A stretch of DNA of 64,000 nt from Chitinophaga filiformis (GTDB taxonomy: Bacteria; Bacteroidota; Bacteroidia; Chitinophagales; Chitinophagaceae). The notes under the pieces were generated by a model. It ran no database searches. It was given only the letters and a program-made list of their open reading frames with translations, and was not told the DNA's origin. Of this stretch, positions 9,184 to 19,489 are shown piece after piece. Position 1 is the first letter of the stretch. The number at the start of each line of letters is the position of its first letter. The translations under genes and the position numbers were made by a program. The stretch covers positions 372,001-436,000 of the forward strand of contig NZ_JAKIRP010000003.1 in assembly GCF_021646545.1 (NCBI RefSeq), read 5' to 3'.

Positions 9184-12100
9184 TTACCTCAAGAGGTTGA
9201 GCGTACCTTTTCTGTCTACCGAGGTACCATCAGCCAATTTCAGTTTGCAGATGTAGATGTATACACCGGAAGGCTGTGCCTTGCCTTTATAACTACCATC
9301 CCATCCGAGGTTCTGACTGTTGGATTCGAATATCTTCTCACCCCACTGGTTGAACACCATGAAATGGAGCTCTCTTACCACTGCACCATATACCTTCCAC
9401 ACATCGTTCAATCCATCTCCGTTTGGTGAGAAGCCTGAAGGGATATATACACCGTCTGGCAATGTTTTACCGGTAACTGACTGGGACACTTTATCCTCGC
9501 AACCGGTAGCCTTCACCAGCAGTGTTACTGACTGCTGTGGTTTAAGACCTCTTATTACATGCTCCAGGCCCTGCGCACCGGAAGATGGTGTGATCCAGGT
9601 AGCGCCATTGTCTGTAGATACCAGGTAACCCGCCGCTCCGCTGATCTCATTCCAGGTGAAGCGGATCAGATCCACACCTACTGAATCTACTCTGAGCACA
9701 GGGGTGGCCAGTTGCGGTAACACCAGTAATACCGCAGGTGTACGCGCCAGACCGGCACAACCACCTTTTGTTGTTTCTACATAGTATACCGCAGCACTTG
9801 TAGCGTCTTTTATTTCAAGCGTAGCTCCTGCTTTGATCAATGCACCACCTGTAGCGGCATTGTACCAATTGTAAGAAGCGTTCGGATCAGGGTTCTGTAC
9901 GGAGAAGGTGGCATCGGTATGTGCACAGATCCTCAGTGTGTCGGCATTGAGCGTAGCTGCTACCGGTTCACTCACTTCGATCGTTTTCACAGTATCGCCT
10001 ACACAACCATCTTTCGTGATCACCTGCAGTTTTTCGGCATAGCTACCGGCAGCTGCATACTGTTTGGTGATGCTACGGGTATTTGCTGTAGTGCCATCGC
10101 CGAATGTCCATTGCCATTTAGTGATCGCTGCATTGTTTTCAGTAACTGCTGTTCCGTTGAATACAGCGATATCGCTGATACATCCGTTGTAACTGATAGA
10201 GAAATCAACCAGTGGCGCGGCAATCACCTTTACCGGCAGGTAAGTGGTGATACTGTTATCACAGCTGGCGATATCAGGGTTTGTCACTTTCACAGGGATC
10301 TGGTAAGTACCAGGAGCAGTGAAGGTGTAATCAGTAGCGATCTCATATTTGTAGTATGTCTGACCATCAATCACCAGTGTATCCACAGGTACCGGGTTGT
10401 TTGTCACCACATCTGTAGCAGGTTGCAGGTTCGCCACCTGGCTCAGTTGCCATGTCAGCGTAGCTGGTACCACTGGCAGCAGCGCAGTGAGGCGGAACGG
10501 TGTTTTCGCACAGGTGTAGGCGCTCTTATTGCCTGTTCCGTTGTGTACGTTGGTAATGGCAGGCTGCACATTCAGGTTCCTGATCTGCATGCCTACGTTG
10601 TATACATAACTTACGTCCGTACCGAAACCATAAGTAATAGCGGTGAAGGCAGAATCGCTCGTCACAGTGCTCAGGGCATCACCTGCGCTCCAGCGTTTTG
10701 TGATCACTACATAGTTTGGTCTGTTCGCGTGATTGTAAGAGTAACTGAATGCATTGCTGCCATCTATTAACAGGGAGTTCAGGCCTTGCTTATGGATAAC
10801 AAGTGTAATGAAGTTGTACTGAACATTGGCCTCATTGTTACGGTAGAAGGTCGCTTTCTTTATGGCCTGCTCTACCGGTGTGATGTACACCATGTCTACG
10901 TCACCTCCCGGTGCATTGTTACAGGAGCCATCGATAGTGAAGTACTGCGCCACAGTTACCGGTTTGTCAGCCACGATATAATCGGCAGTCTTACTTTCAA
11001 ATTCGTAATAGCTGTTGTTGATCAGGCCAGTCAGCGGTGTGTTGTTCCTTGTCACCACGGTAGCAGGATCTTTCACCAGTACACGGTAGATGTTTGTCAT
11101 CAGGCGCACAGGATCGGCCATACCGGAAGCTGGCGCTGTCATGAAGGTCTTACCCCACGATTGTACCGGCTGATTTTGCTGCACCACATTATCACCATCA
11201 CTACCGAATCCACCTGTAGTACCGCCGCAACCGAAAGCGCTGTAACTATTACCGGAGAATACTGCTACCGGATAACATTTACCATTTGTATTCTGTACTG
11301 CGCGTACGATACTACCGGAGAGATCATTGCCTTCATCCACATCTTTCATCGCACCCAACACCTGGTACACCTCTCCCCTGTTCAGCGTCACGGTGAACGG
11401 CTGGCCAGCGGCATGTCCGCCAACGGTTGCCTGTGATGGCGTGATCTCTACTACTGTACTGTCATTATCAGCAATGATGTAGAACCAGGAGAAGGAATTC
11501 GCATCACCAGCCTGGCGGGCTGACATCGGACGGTATTCATATCCGTAGGTACCTACAGGCATCAGCAAGGTGGCGCCGGCAGTCTGTGAGCTGTATTGAT
11601 GCGCATATGCTGTTATTGGCGCATCGCTCTCGATACTGATACCGTAAGGATATAAGCCTTCACCTGTCAGACGCGCATCGCTCAATCCTGACTTAGGTAT
11701 CATGTCGGTAGTCAGTGACGTGTTGGCTGGTACCAGGTAATCTTTACCCCATGCGGTACCATTTACTTTCACTACTACGTGTGCGTCTGTTTGTCCGGCT
11801 ACCAGGTAAAGAGCGAGGTTCTGGTTATTGTTGGTCATGAAAGACCTGTCGTGACCATAAGCCACCCAGAAGCGGGTACCGATATTAGAAGTATCTGCAC
11901 TGGCAGGACCTGAAGGTTCGAATATCAGGTTACCTCTCAAGCCAGTGAATTTGTCGAGATATTGTAGGGCTGTATCTGCAATGATATTCCTTGCCACATC
12001 TACTGTACTGCTATCATTGATGATCCAGGTATTGGCAGCATCTGTTCTGCCCAGGCGGATGTTCTTTTCTCTGTCCAGGTAACCCAGCCAGGAATCTACG

Positions 12101-15100
12101 TAGAACTGTTCCAGGTTGAATTTGTATGCACCGCCACCAGTTACATCCACGTCTGTGTAGAAGTACATGAAAGGTGTACCCGGAGCCAGGTTTGGCGGTA
12201 CCACACCGGAGTAACGTTTCAGGGTGATGCCTGTTGGTACGGCGGTATTAGGATCCCAGGTGATCTTCGCTACAGTGTCAGAACCGTAGAGGAACTGCTG
12301 GGTGATACCAGGAGCTGGTGTGGCAGGGATAGCCTGCAGTACTGTCGGTTGTGCCGTTGGCAGGAATTCATAAGCGCCCATATCAGGCACACCTGCTGTC
12401 AGGGTAACGGGTCTGGTTTGTTTGTTGATATCATGATCGTTGCCTGCTATCTGCACACCACGGCCATGGATGGCCCATACATCCGGGTTGCTCAGTTCAG
12501 GTTCCAGTGTAGTTGTATTTGCAAAGGCAGGTTTGTGTACAATGGAACTGATATCCAGGTCAGAAGCAGCGATCCAGTCTGTCAGATTATCATAATCATC
12601 ACTTGTACCACTTCTTGAGATCAGTACCGGGCCTGTTGTATAATAAGTATTGTAATCGCTGTTAATAAAGTCGCTGTATACATATTCTGCTGCCACACCG
12701 CCACCTTCATTGGTGAAGATATTGTTACGCAGTCTGACGTTGCCTTCAGTAGCATTCGTGTGGGAGAAGTATCCCGCTACATTGGCGCCAACTGCTGTGG
12801 AAACGTTGTATACAGAGTTGTTATAGTAGTTGATATTATTACCCTGGTTACTGTACAGACCATAAGCTACGGCGCCTGTCGTCTTCACACTGATCACGTT
12901 GTTTACAGTAGTGTTGTAAGTAGACGAGTTGTTGGCCAGTGCCCAGATCATGCCGGTGTTGCCTGTCACCGCTGCTATCTTATTCGCTTCTACCAGGCCG
13001 GTAGCAGCAGCTGAAGCCTGGCAATCTTGCAGGTTAATACCCCATATTGAACCGCTTGTATTACTGATAGTGATGGTATTGTTGCTTACCCTGTAAGCAG
13101 TATCACCATGATACAGCATGATACCGTAAACTGATGCAGCCAGCGGATCTTTGATATCAATCTCGTTCCTTGTCACCACCGGACGGGTCACATTACTGAT
13201 ATGGATACCGCTTGCATACATGCCGCTTACCTTATTGCTGTCTATTATCAGACCACGCACCTGCTCCACATCAGAAAGACCGGAGAAGTGGATCGCGCTG
13301 GCGCCATTCTTAATAGTGTTGCCGATGATAGCGATATTACCGCCGATGAAATCTTCTGCAAACACACCTACTGCATCGGTATTATCCACAGTCACAGCAG
13401 GCATATTTATATTGTTGTTCAGCAGGCTGTCTTTGATAGCAGTACCGTCAAATACCACTGCGCGTCCGTTAGCAGCGTTGCCGGCAGTAATGGTGATGTT
13501 CTTATAGGTAATGTAGCTGGCGCTGTCGAGCTTCAGTACATAGTTATTAGCTGCAGTGCCTGCAAAGGTCAGTGTAACAGAAGCCGGATTACCATTCTGA
13601 CTGCGGAAGGTTACACGGCTGGTATCTGATGCGCCTGGAATCCGGTGCATGTACACCTGTTCTGTATAAGTACCCGGTACCACGTCAAAGATCACTTCAC
13701 CGGCAATACCACACTCCATTGCTGCTACCGCTGTTTTGAATGAAGTAAAGTTCCTGTTGCCTGTACCGGTTGGGTTGATAGTGTAGACCCCTTTGATGAG
13801 TGGCTGATTCATGTTTACTGAAGCCACTACCGACCATGCAGTATCTGTATTGCTACATACCAGCTGACAACGGAAATAGTTGTTAGTACCCAGTTCTGTT
13901 TTAAATGCCGGGATAAATGCTGTGTCGCTGATATTGATCCATGGGCCGGTTGCGGAGTAGGAAGCCTGCCACTGGTAAGTTAGTTTACCGGCCGTTGTAT
14001 TATCTATCAGATCGAGCGACACCATCGTACCCATACAGATGCCGGAGTTAGGAGTCACGACTGCTTTACCGGCGTTGATAGGCGTCTGGCAAAGCGGCAT
14101 GCTTATTTCATACGCGCCTACGTCTGGTGTGGTCGCACTTCTTGGCTTACCCAGGATGTCAATAGCAATACCTTCCGGTGTGCCTGTGTTATCCATCTTA
14201 TAGAACAATGGAGACAGGTTACCACCAACGAGGTCTGTATAGATAGGATCATAGTCTGTTGCAGCAGTATCCTGACCTGTCCCTGTTTTCCAGTCGGCCA
14301 GTGTTCTGCGCTCTCCGTTGAAGTCGCCGGTGTAGTTTTCTGTACCGCCGGCTTTTACGAAGTAGTTGTTATACTGGTGGGAAACGGTTCCGCCACTTAT
14401 CTCTATCGCATGTTTCGGACCGGTGCCTGTACTGGTTACGGTGATATTGTTGTTAGTGAATTTAATATTGTCGCTGGAGTTGATATACGCGCCTGTAGAA
14501 CCGGTCCATGTCTGATTACTTCCTGCACGGTCAACAGATACAGTATTGTGTGTTACAACGATGTTGCCGGTCCAGCTCACATAGATACCGTAACGGGTAC
14601 CAGTGCTGTTCATGCTATAGATGATGTTATTCACCACTGTATCCGGCTTTGTCTCCTCAATGTCCAGGTTGTCGAGTGCAATACCATAGTAGGTATAATC
14701 ATCCACCTGCGGCGTAGCATTCGCTATCTTGTTGCGGGCAATCTTGGCCCAGTCAGCACGTCCGCCGAGCGAGATACCATATACACTCCAGTCGTGGTTC
14801 TGACGGGTCGGACGGTCGATGGTATTCTCCGCTATCTGGGTATTGGAGCTGTATCTTACTTTGATACCTGCGCTGTAGTAATCCAATACCTTGTTTCCTA
14901 TCACCACATTGTTCTTTGTTGCGTTGTTGCTGATACCTGTCAGGGTGATACCATAGTATCCACCGGTAATTTTATTCTTACTGAATACGTTGGCATCACA
15001 CCAGTTGTTACCTGAGGAGTTATCTGCATCCTGATCAGAAGAGCTCACAACAATACCATTGTACTGGGTGCCTGTTGCATCCGCTTTTACAATGATCTCA

Positions 15101-18100
15101 CACCTGGTAATGGTGTTGCTGTCGGCATGATTGAACAGCTGAACGCCATAACCAAATCCCCCTGTACCAGTTGCATCTATTCTCAGGCTGTCGAAGGTGA
15201 TATGATCTGCCTTACGCAGTTTGATCACCGCTCTTTCCGCTGTGTTATCACCACTGAAATGGATCGTGTTGCCATTACCGTTGAAAGTAATGGTATTGAT
15301 GGCGGAAGTACCCGGAATAGAATCCAGTATCAGCTGTTCTTCATAAGTTGTACGGCCGGCTACGACGTCAAAGATCACCGGTCCGCTAATACCGCACAGC
15401 ATGGCCTCTTTGGCAGCATTGAAGCTGACAAAGTTGGTAGCGCTGGCCGGAGTGTTTTTATCGATCGTATATGTGCCGCCTGGCAATGCATTGTTCACTG
15501 TCAGTAACACAGGTGCAGAATAACCCGTAGTTACACCACAGGTCAGTGCCGCTCTGTAATACAGGGTGCTTGTTGCGGTGATGGTGCTGTCAGCGTATTC
15601 AGACGGAGCTCCCAGGTTGGTATAAGGACCAGCGGCGGTGGTGGCATACTGCCACTGATAGGTTTGTGACATTCCCATCGTGTTGCCCGTCAGACTTAAC
15701 ACCACCTGGTTACCTGCACACACTACCGGCTTGCTCACCTGTGCAGTACCACCTGTAGGAGGCGTTACGCAGGGAGGAGGTGTGAACTCATATGCTCCGA
15801 GGTCGGGCGCACTCACATTACGTGTTGCATTATTGATGTCTATGGCCACATTCACTACTGCACCTCTGTTATTCAGCATGGCGCTGGTAGCAGAATAGTT
15901 ACCTGCAGCAATATCCTGGTAGAAAGGATTTACCGCGAAGGAGTTTGCATCCTGCTGGCTGGCAGTTTGCCATTCGCTCAAGGTAGGCAGGTTCTTTTCA
16001 TAGAAGCCGGTGTGCTTGTTTGTTGCCAGTGGATTGATGAAGATGTCGTTCTTATCGGAGATAACATCACTTGTGGGATAAGCAGTACCGAAGTAAATAC
16101 CGTATTGTGAGATATTCGATGTTCCTGTCAGCGTAATGATGTTATTGATGAATTCCACTCCTGCAGCAGTAGAGCTTTGGTTATATCCAGCTATTCTTGA
16201 AGAGGAAGTGTTTGTAGTAGATGTACCATCCATCGAGATGGTATTATGATAGATCCTGACGTTGCTGGAGCCGCTATTATAAATACCATAACGGATACCA
16301 TTACCATTCAGGCCGTAGATCAGGTTATTGATCACTTCATTTTCCAGGCCGGTTATTGCGTCTACATTTTCCAGGAAGATGCCATAGAAAGCTGAAGTGT
16401 TGGTGAGGGCGCCACCGAATGGATTGCTGATGCGGTTACCATCTATTACCACTTTTGTGCTCAGGTCTGTGAGACCAATTGCAGTGAAGGTGGTCACACT
16501 GGAACGTGTCCCCCTGCTAAAGGTGTTGTTCTTTATGATGGCATTAAATGCGCCATGTACATAGACACCCCTGTTATAAAACTCGTTGATGGTATTGTTT
16601 AATACTTTATTCCGCTGGTTGGCTACTGAGGAGCTACCTACCAGGGTAATGCCGTAATAACCGCCTGTAATGGTGTTATAACTGAAAATATTATCGTCGC
16701 AACTGGTATTTCCCCTGCCAACCGGGTCGGTATCGGAAGCACTGACTACGATACCGGCGTAGGAAGAAGAAGTAAGCGTTTGCTGTACAGGAATAATACA
16801 ACTGTCGATCGTATTGAAGTCTGCATCATTGATCAGCTGAACGCCGAAGCCCCATTGGGAAGAGGTAGTTCCTTTGGGCACTATTTTCAGGTTATTGAAA
16901 GTAAAATAATCCGCACCATTCAGTTTGATCACAGCAGACTCTGACTGTTTGGTAGGAAGGTAGGTGATGGTCTGGCCAGCACCGTTGAAGGTGATCGTAT
17001 TGGTTGCAGAAGCACCACTCACCGCTGTGATGATCAATTGCTCGTCATATATACCGCTGCCTGCTGCTACGTTGAATACAACAGGGCCATCTATGCCACA
17101 TTTGATATAATCATAAGCAGCATTGAATGAAGTAAAGTTACCGTTACCGGCTGGGGAATTCTTATCAATGGTGAACCAGCCATGAACGAGTGCCGGGCTT
17201 ACTACCTGTACAGCGGTAGAGTTATCACTGCTGCCGCTGCCGGTACATGTTACCACACAACGGTAGTAAGTGCTCACCGACTGTGTCCTGTTCAGGAAAG
17301 CAGTATTAGCACCGGGAATATCTGTCCAGTTGGTATTGTCAGTTGAAGATTGCCATTGGTAGGTCAGTCCTGTAGCGGCAGTATTGCCGGTGAGGCTTAG
17401 TGTGAAACTGTTACCGCCGCATACAGTAGTTGCCGTAGTAGCAGTCGTACCTGCTTCCGGCACGCCGGCACATGCAGCAGCCGGTGTATAGTTCAGTATA
17501 ATATCGGGACGGGTGGTCATTGTACCGGAGTTGCTCGTAGTAGCGGTACCACAGAGGCTACCCAGACCATCACTCCTGTAAGTATGAGAACCATTAAAAC
17601 TCAGTCCTGTTGTCCATCTTATACTCGGGTTCCCGGTAAATCCATTGCCTCCGTTACACACTTCCACCAACAGGTTGTCCGTACCATTCCAGAAGAACGT
17701 GGGTAATACCGGGAAGCTATTTACACCTGTAACCACCTGATAGTTCACAGGGCCAAATACTGCATTACCGGAAGGTTCCCAGGCATTCGCATCCAGGGTG
17801 GTCTTCGCGGTAGTGGCGAGCTTAATAGTGTATCCGTCTATAATACTGGCGCTGTTCAGACTATTCACAGTGAACTTCACTGCGTTAATAAACCCTGGCT
17901 GCATGCCTGCAGCTATCAGTTCACTGGCCCGGTACAGATACTGTGCCCTGGAACCTTCGTAATAATCCTGTATCGGGCAGGGATATGCCGAGCTGGTATT
18001 GGCCCCGCTATTGGACCCGATCGTGATATCTACCTGTGCCGAAAGGCGGAGGACAGACAACAACAGTATGACCAGGTATAAAGAAGCCTTGTATAATACA

Positions 18101-18120
18101 GAAACAGGCTGATTTTTCAT
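9184..18120 (-). CDS. Giant type B T9SS surface protein with three Ig/beta-helix units and an IgGFc-binding-like domain
   Basis: A 2978-residue secreted protein. After the signal peptide (1-29) comes a region of about 185 residues, then three repeats of about 560 residues (217-779, 784-1338, 1344-1919). Each repeat has a two-cysteine Ig-like domain with TYQWQ, then a TIDKN- or TINPT-type start and a long right-handed parallel beta-helix rich in NTI/NNI turns, and ends with D-x-GAYE. A linker leads to an IgGFc-binding-like domain (about 2078-2490), a PKD domain (WTFGDG), an Ig-like domain, a fibronectin III-like domain and the type B sorting domain (2892-2978: GFSPNGDGLNDVW, FNQWGEKIF, WDGSYKG). 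Beta-helix repeats often bind or cleave polysaccharides, but no catalytic site is evident, so adhesin or glycan binding is inferred. Neighbours: 51 bp after the DUF4302 gene, 16 bp before another type B gene. Confidence 0.87.
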   Translation of the reverse strand: MKNQPVSVLYKASLYLVILLLSVLRLSAQVDITIGSNSGANTSSAYPCPIQDYYEGSRAQYLYRASELIAAGMQPGFINAVKFTVNSLNSASIIDGYTIKLATTAKTTLDANAWEPSGNAVFGPVNYQVVTGVNSFPVLPTFFWNGTDNLLVEVCNGGNGFTGNPSIRWTTGLSFNGSHTYRSDGLGSLCGTATTSNSGTMTTRPDIILNYTPAAACAGVPEAGTTATTATTVCGGNSFTLSLTGNTAATGLTYQWQSSTDNTNWTDIPGANTAFLNRTQSVSTYYRCVVTCTGSGSSDNSTAVQVVSPALVHGWFTIDKNSPAGNGNFTSFNAAYDYIKCGIDGPVVFNVAAGSGIYDEQLIITAVSGASATNTITFNGAGQTITYLPTKQSESAVIKLNGADYFTFNNLKIVPKGTTSSQWGFGVQLINDADFNTIDSCIIPVQQTLTSSSYAGIVVSASDTDPVGRGNTSCDDNIFSYNTITGGYYGITLVGSSSVANQRNKVLNNTINEFYNRGVYVHGAFNAIIKNNTFSRGTRSSVTTFTAIGLTDLSTKVVIDGNRISNPFGGALTNTSAFYGIFLENVDAITGLENEVINNLIYGLNGNGIRYGIYNSGSSNVRIYHNTISMDGTSTTNTSSSRIAGYNQSSTAAGVEFINNIITLTGTSNISQYGIYFGTAYPTSDVISDKNDIFINPLATNKHTGFYEKNLPTLSEWQTASQQDANSFAVNPFYQDIAAGNYSATSAMLNNRGAVVNVAIDINNATRNVSAPDLGAYEFTPPPCVTPPTGGTAQVSKPVVCAGNQVVLSLTGNTMGMSQTYQWQYATTAAGPYTNLGAPSEYADSTITATSTLYYRAALTCGVTTGYSAPVLLTVNNALPGGTYTIDKNTPASATNFVSFNAAKEAMLCGISGPVIFDVVAGRTTYEEQLILDSIPGTSAINTITFNGNGNTIHFSGDNTAERAVIKLRKADHITFDSLRIDATGTGGFGYGVQLFNHADSNTITRCEIIVKADATGTQYNGIVVSSSDQDADNSSGNNWCDANVFSKNKITGGYYGITLTGISNNATKNNVVIGNKVLDYYSAGIKVRYSSNTQIAENTIDRPTRQNHDWSVYGISLGGRADWAKIARNKIANATPQVDDYTYYGIALDNLDIEETKPDTVVNNIIYSMNSTGTRYGIYVSWTGNIVVTHNTVSVDRAGSNQTWTGSTGAYINSSDNIKFTNNNITVTSTGTGPKHAIEISGGTVSHQYNNYFVKAGGTENYTGDFNGERRTLADWKTGTGQDTAATDYDPIYTDLVGGNLSPLFYKMDNTGTPEGIAIDILGKPRSATTPDVGAYEISMPLCQTPINAGKAVVTPNSGICMGTMVSLDLIDNTTAGKLTYQWQASYSATGPWINISDTAFIPAFKTELGTNNYFRCQLVCSNTDTAWSVVASVNMNQPLIKGVYTINPTGTGNRNFTSFKTAVAAMECGIAGEVIFDVVPGTYTEQVYMHRIPGASDTSRVTFRSQNGNPASVTLTFAGTAANNYVLKLDSASYITYKNITITAGNAANGRAVVFDGTAIKDSLLNNNINMPAVTVDNTDAVGVFAEDFIGGNIAIIGNTIKNGASAIHFSGLSDVEQVRGLIIDSNKVSGMYASGIHISNVTRPVVTRNEIDIKDPLAASVYGIMLYHGDTAYRVSNNTITISNTSGSIWGINLQDCQASAAATGLVEANKIAAVTGNTGMIWALANNSSTYNTTVNNVISVKTTGAVAYGLYSNQGNNINYYNNSVYNVSTAVGANVAGYFSHTNATEGNVRLRNNIFTNEGGGVAAEYVYSDFINSDYNTYYTTGPVLISRSGTSDDYDNLTDWIAASDLDISSIVHKPAFANTTTLEPELSNPDVWAIHGRGVQIAGNDHDINKQTRPVTLTAGVPDMGAYEFLPTAQPTVLQAIPATPAPGITQQFLYGSDTVAKITWDPNTAVPTGITLKRYSGVVPPNLAPGTPFMYFYTDVDVTGGGAYKFNLEQFYVDSWLGYLDREKNIRLGRTDAANTWIINDSSTVDVARNIIADTALQYLDKFTGLRGNLIFEPSGPASADTSNIGTRFWVAYGHDRSFMTNNNQNLALYLVAGQTDAHVVVKVNGTAWGKDYLVPANTSLTTDMIPKSGLSDARLTGEGLYPYGISIESDAPITAYAHQYSSQTAGATLLMPVGTYGYEYRPMSARQAGDANSFSWFYIIADNDSTVVEITPSQATVGGHAAGQPFTVTLNRGEVYQVLGAMKDVDEGNDLSGSIVRAVQNTNGKCYPVAVFSGNSYSAFGCGGTTGGFGSDGDNVVQQNQPVQSWGKTFMTAPASGMADPVRLMTNIYRVLVKDPATVVTRNNTPLTGLINNSYYEFESKTADYIVADKPVTVAQYFTIDGSCNNAPGGDVDMVYITPVEQAIKKATFYRNNEANVQYNFITLVIHKQGLNSLLIDGSNAFSYSYNHANRPNYVVITKRWSAGDALSTVTSDSAFTAITYGFGTDVSYVYNVGMQIRNLNVQPAITNVHNGTGNKSAYTCAKTPFRLTALLPVVPATLTWQLSQVANLQPATDVVTNNPVPVDTLVIDGQTYYKYEIATDYTFTAPGTYQIPVKVTNPDIASCDNSITTYLPVKVIAAPLVDFSISYNGCISDIAVFNGTAVTENNAAITKWQWTFGDGTTANTRSITKQYAAAGSYAEKLQVITKDGCVGDTVKTIEVSEPVAATLNADTLRICAHTDATFSVQNPDPNASYNWYNAATGGALIKAGATLEIKDATSAAVYYVETTKGGCAGLARTPAVLLVLPQLATPVLRVDSVGVDLIRFTWNEISGAAGYLVSTDNGATWITPSSGAQGLEHVIRGLKPQQSVTLLVKATGCEDKVSQSVTGKTLPDGVYIPSGFSPNGDGLNDVWKVYGAVVRELHFMVFNQWGEKIFESNSQNLGWDGSYKGKAQPSGVYIYICKLKLADGTSVDRKGTLNLLR
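12364..17472 (-). repeat. Three tandem coding repeats of about 1.7 kb (Ig plus beta-helix unit)
   Basis: Within the 2978-residue protein, codons 217-779 (15784-17472), 784-1338 (14107-15771) and 1344-1919 (12364-14091) encode the same domain order. Landmarks recur in each unit: TYQWQ in the Ig-like part, a TI(D/N)-type opening, F(N/K)-x-A and CGI-x-G at the start of the helix, and PD-x-GAYE at the end. Units 1 and 2 look closer to each other (both contain TGGYYGIT and YGI segments) than to unit 3. Seen directly by comparing the translations; DNA identity was not calculated. Confidence 0.8.
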
Positions 18121-18171
18121 GGCTGTTTGTTTTAAATATTTCTTTCTTGGATGAATGATAGGGTGATGATA

Positions 18172-19452
18172 TTATTGCTGCCAGCTGATCCAGCTACGGG
18201 CATCCTTTACATTCACCATATCAAAGGAAGTATTGCCTGTCTGCACGAAGTAGAATCCTTCACTTTCCTGGTATTTGGTAACAATAAGGCTCATAGTAGC
18301 AGCTGCGGCGTCGGGAATCTCTCCCCAACCTCCACCGGGATATGCAAAAGTGGTAGTACCATTGGATCTGAATGTGGGCGTAAACGCCGGACCATAGGCA
18401 TAACCATCCGGTACAATACCGGCGAAGTCATATCCTTCACCATAATTGGGGTAATAGAACATAAAACGGAAACCTGCAATACCGGACACGTTGTAGGCGT
18501 CATCTACACCATTGACATGGAACCCTGTCGTAGAAGTCCAGTAAGAACCTGTTGACGCAGCCTGGTTGTACCAGCGTCGCCCTGCGTTCAGATCCAACAC
18601 CTGTGGTTTAATTACACCGGTGACAACAGCAGTATGCTCACCTGCTTTCATCGTCATTTTTTGTCCGGCGCGATCCCACTTAATATCCGCAAACGATGAA
18701 AAGGTAAGCGCGCCATCACGGAAGGGGCTTGAGAATGAGACACCGTTACCATCGAAATAGTAATTGGCCGTAATGGTCTTTACATCATTAGCGTCAGGAC
18801 GTACGAAAGTGATCTGGCGATACAGCTTGTCAACATAGATATCATACTTGTTGTCACCTACGGTCAGCTGTTTGAAATAAGTAAGGAACCGGGAAATATT
18901 ATTGAACTCCCAGTTCCGTTTTTTATCGTAATAATCCTGTGCCTCCTGCGAGGTAGCTTTAACGAGAATGGCCTTGCTGCCATTCAGACGTCCTGTAAGT
19001 TTTATAGTGTCGCCATAGATACCATCTATCGCAAATTCAAAGTCAGAGAATAATCCTTTTCCATAGTAGCCACCGTTCTGACTGGCATCGGGATCGCACA
19101 GCACGTGGATATAGGAGTAAGTGTCAAACAACAGACATGGCTGCTGTAATGACTTCAGACGGAAACTGCTTTTTCTTACAGTAACGGACGACAAAGAGTC
19201 GAAGTCTGAAAACATATCCACCCTGTTGGCGGTATCAAATTTGAAATAGAACCCGAATGCTGTATTGGGTAAACCGGAAGGATATACAAGCGCCCGCCAC
19301 CCGTAGGGAGCACCTGTCAACGCATCATTATATGCTGCCAGCGTTTCATTGATCCTGGTGTCCGGAGATTTATCAAAAACATCGTCATACTTCCGGCAGG
19401 AAGCAATTGCAACGATAATCAGTAAAAAATATAATGATAGATTTTTTCTCAT
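18172..19452 (-). CDS. DUF4302 lipoprotein of a Sus-like locus
   Basis: A 426-residue lipoprotein with lipobox VAIASC (Cys19). The N-terminal part after the cysteine (KYDDVFDKSPDTRINETLAAY, then LTGAPYGWRALVYPSG) matches what I know of DUF4302 proteins, which recur beside SusC/SusD genes of Bacteroidota. No catalytic motif is visible. The family function is not known to me; a surface ligand-binding or accessory role is inferred from lipid anchoring and position. It follows the metallohydrolase lipoprotein at 37 bp and precedes the giant type B gene at 51 bp, so it links the Sus-like genes to the adhesin genes. Confidence 0.82.
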   Translation of the reverse strand: MRKNLSLYFLLIIVAIASCRKYDDVFDKSPDTRINETLAAYNDALTGAPYGWRALVYPSGLPNTAFGFYFKFDTANRVDMFSDFDSLSSVTVRKSSFRLKSLQQPCLLFDTYSYIHVLCDPDASQNGGYYGKGLFSDFEFAIDGIYGDTIKLTGRLNGSKAILVKATSQEAQDYYDKKRNWEFNNISRFLTYFKQLTVGDNKYDIYVDKLYRQITFVRPDANDVKTITANYYFDGNGVSFSSPFRDGALTFSSFADIKWDRAGQKMTMKAGEHTAVVTGVIKPQVLDLNAGRRWYNQAASTGSYWTSTTGFHVNGVDDAYNVSGIAGFRFMFYYPNYGEGYDFAGIVPDGYAYGPAFTPTFRSNGTTTFAYPGGGWGEIPDAAAATMSLIVTKYQESEGFYFVQTGNTSFDMVNVKDARSWISWQQ

Positions 19453-19489
19453 AATGAGTTCGAAATTGATCTGGTTGATAAAGCCTTAC

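Noticed and set aside
9919..10770. A 283-codon plus-strand frame opposite the giant type B protein
   Set aside because: Same reasoning: no domain, odd composition, and the minus strand is clearly coding with PKD and IgGFc-like domains.
12364..17472. Regularly spaced repeats that might be a CRISPR array or satellite
   Set aside because: The repeats are about 1.7 kb, in frame and protein-coding; no short direct repeats with unique spacers.
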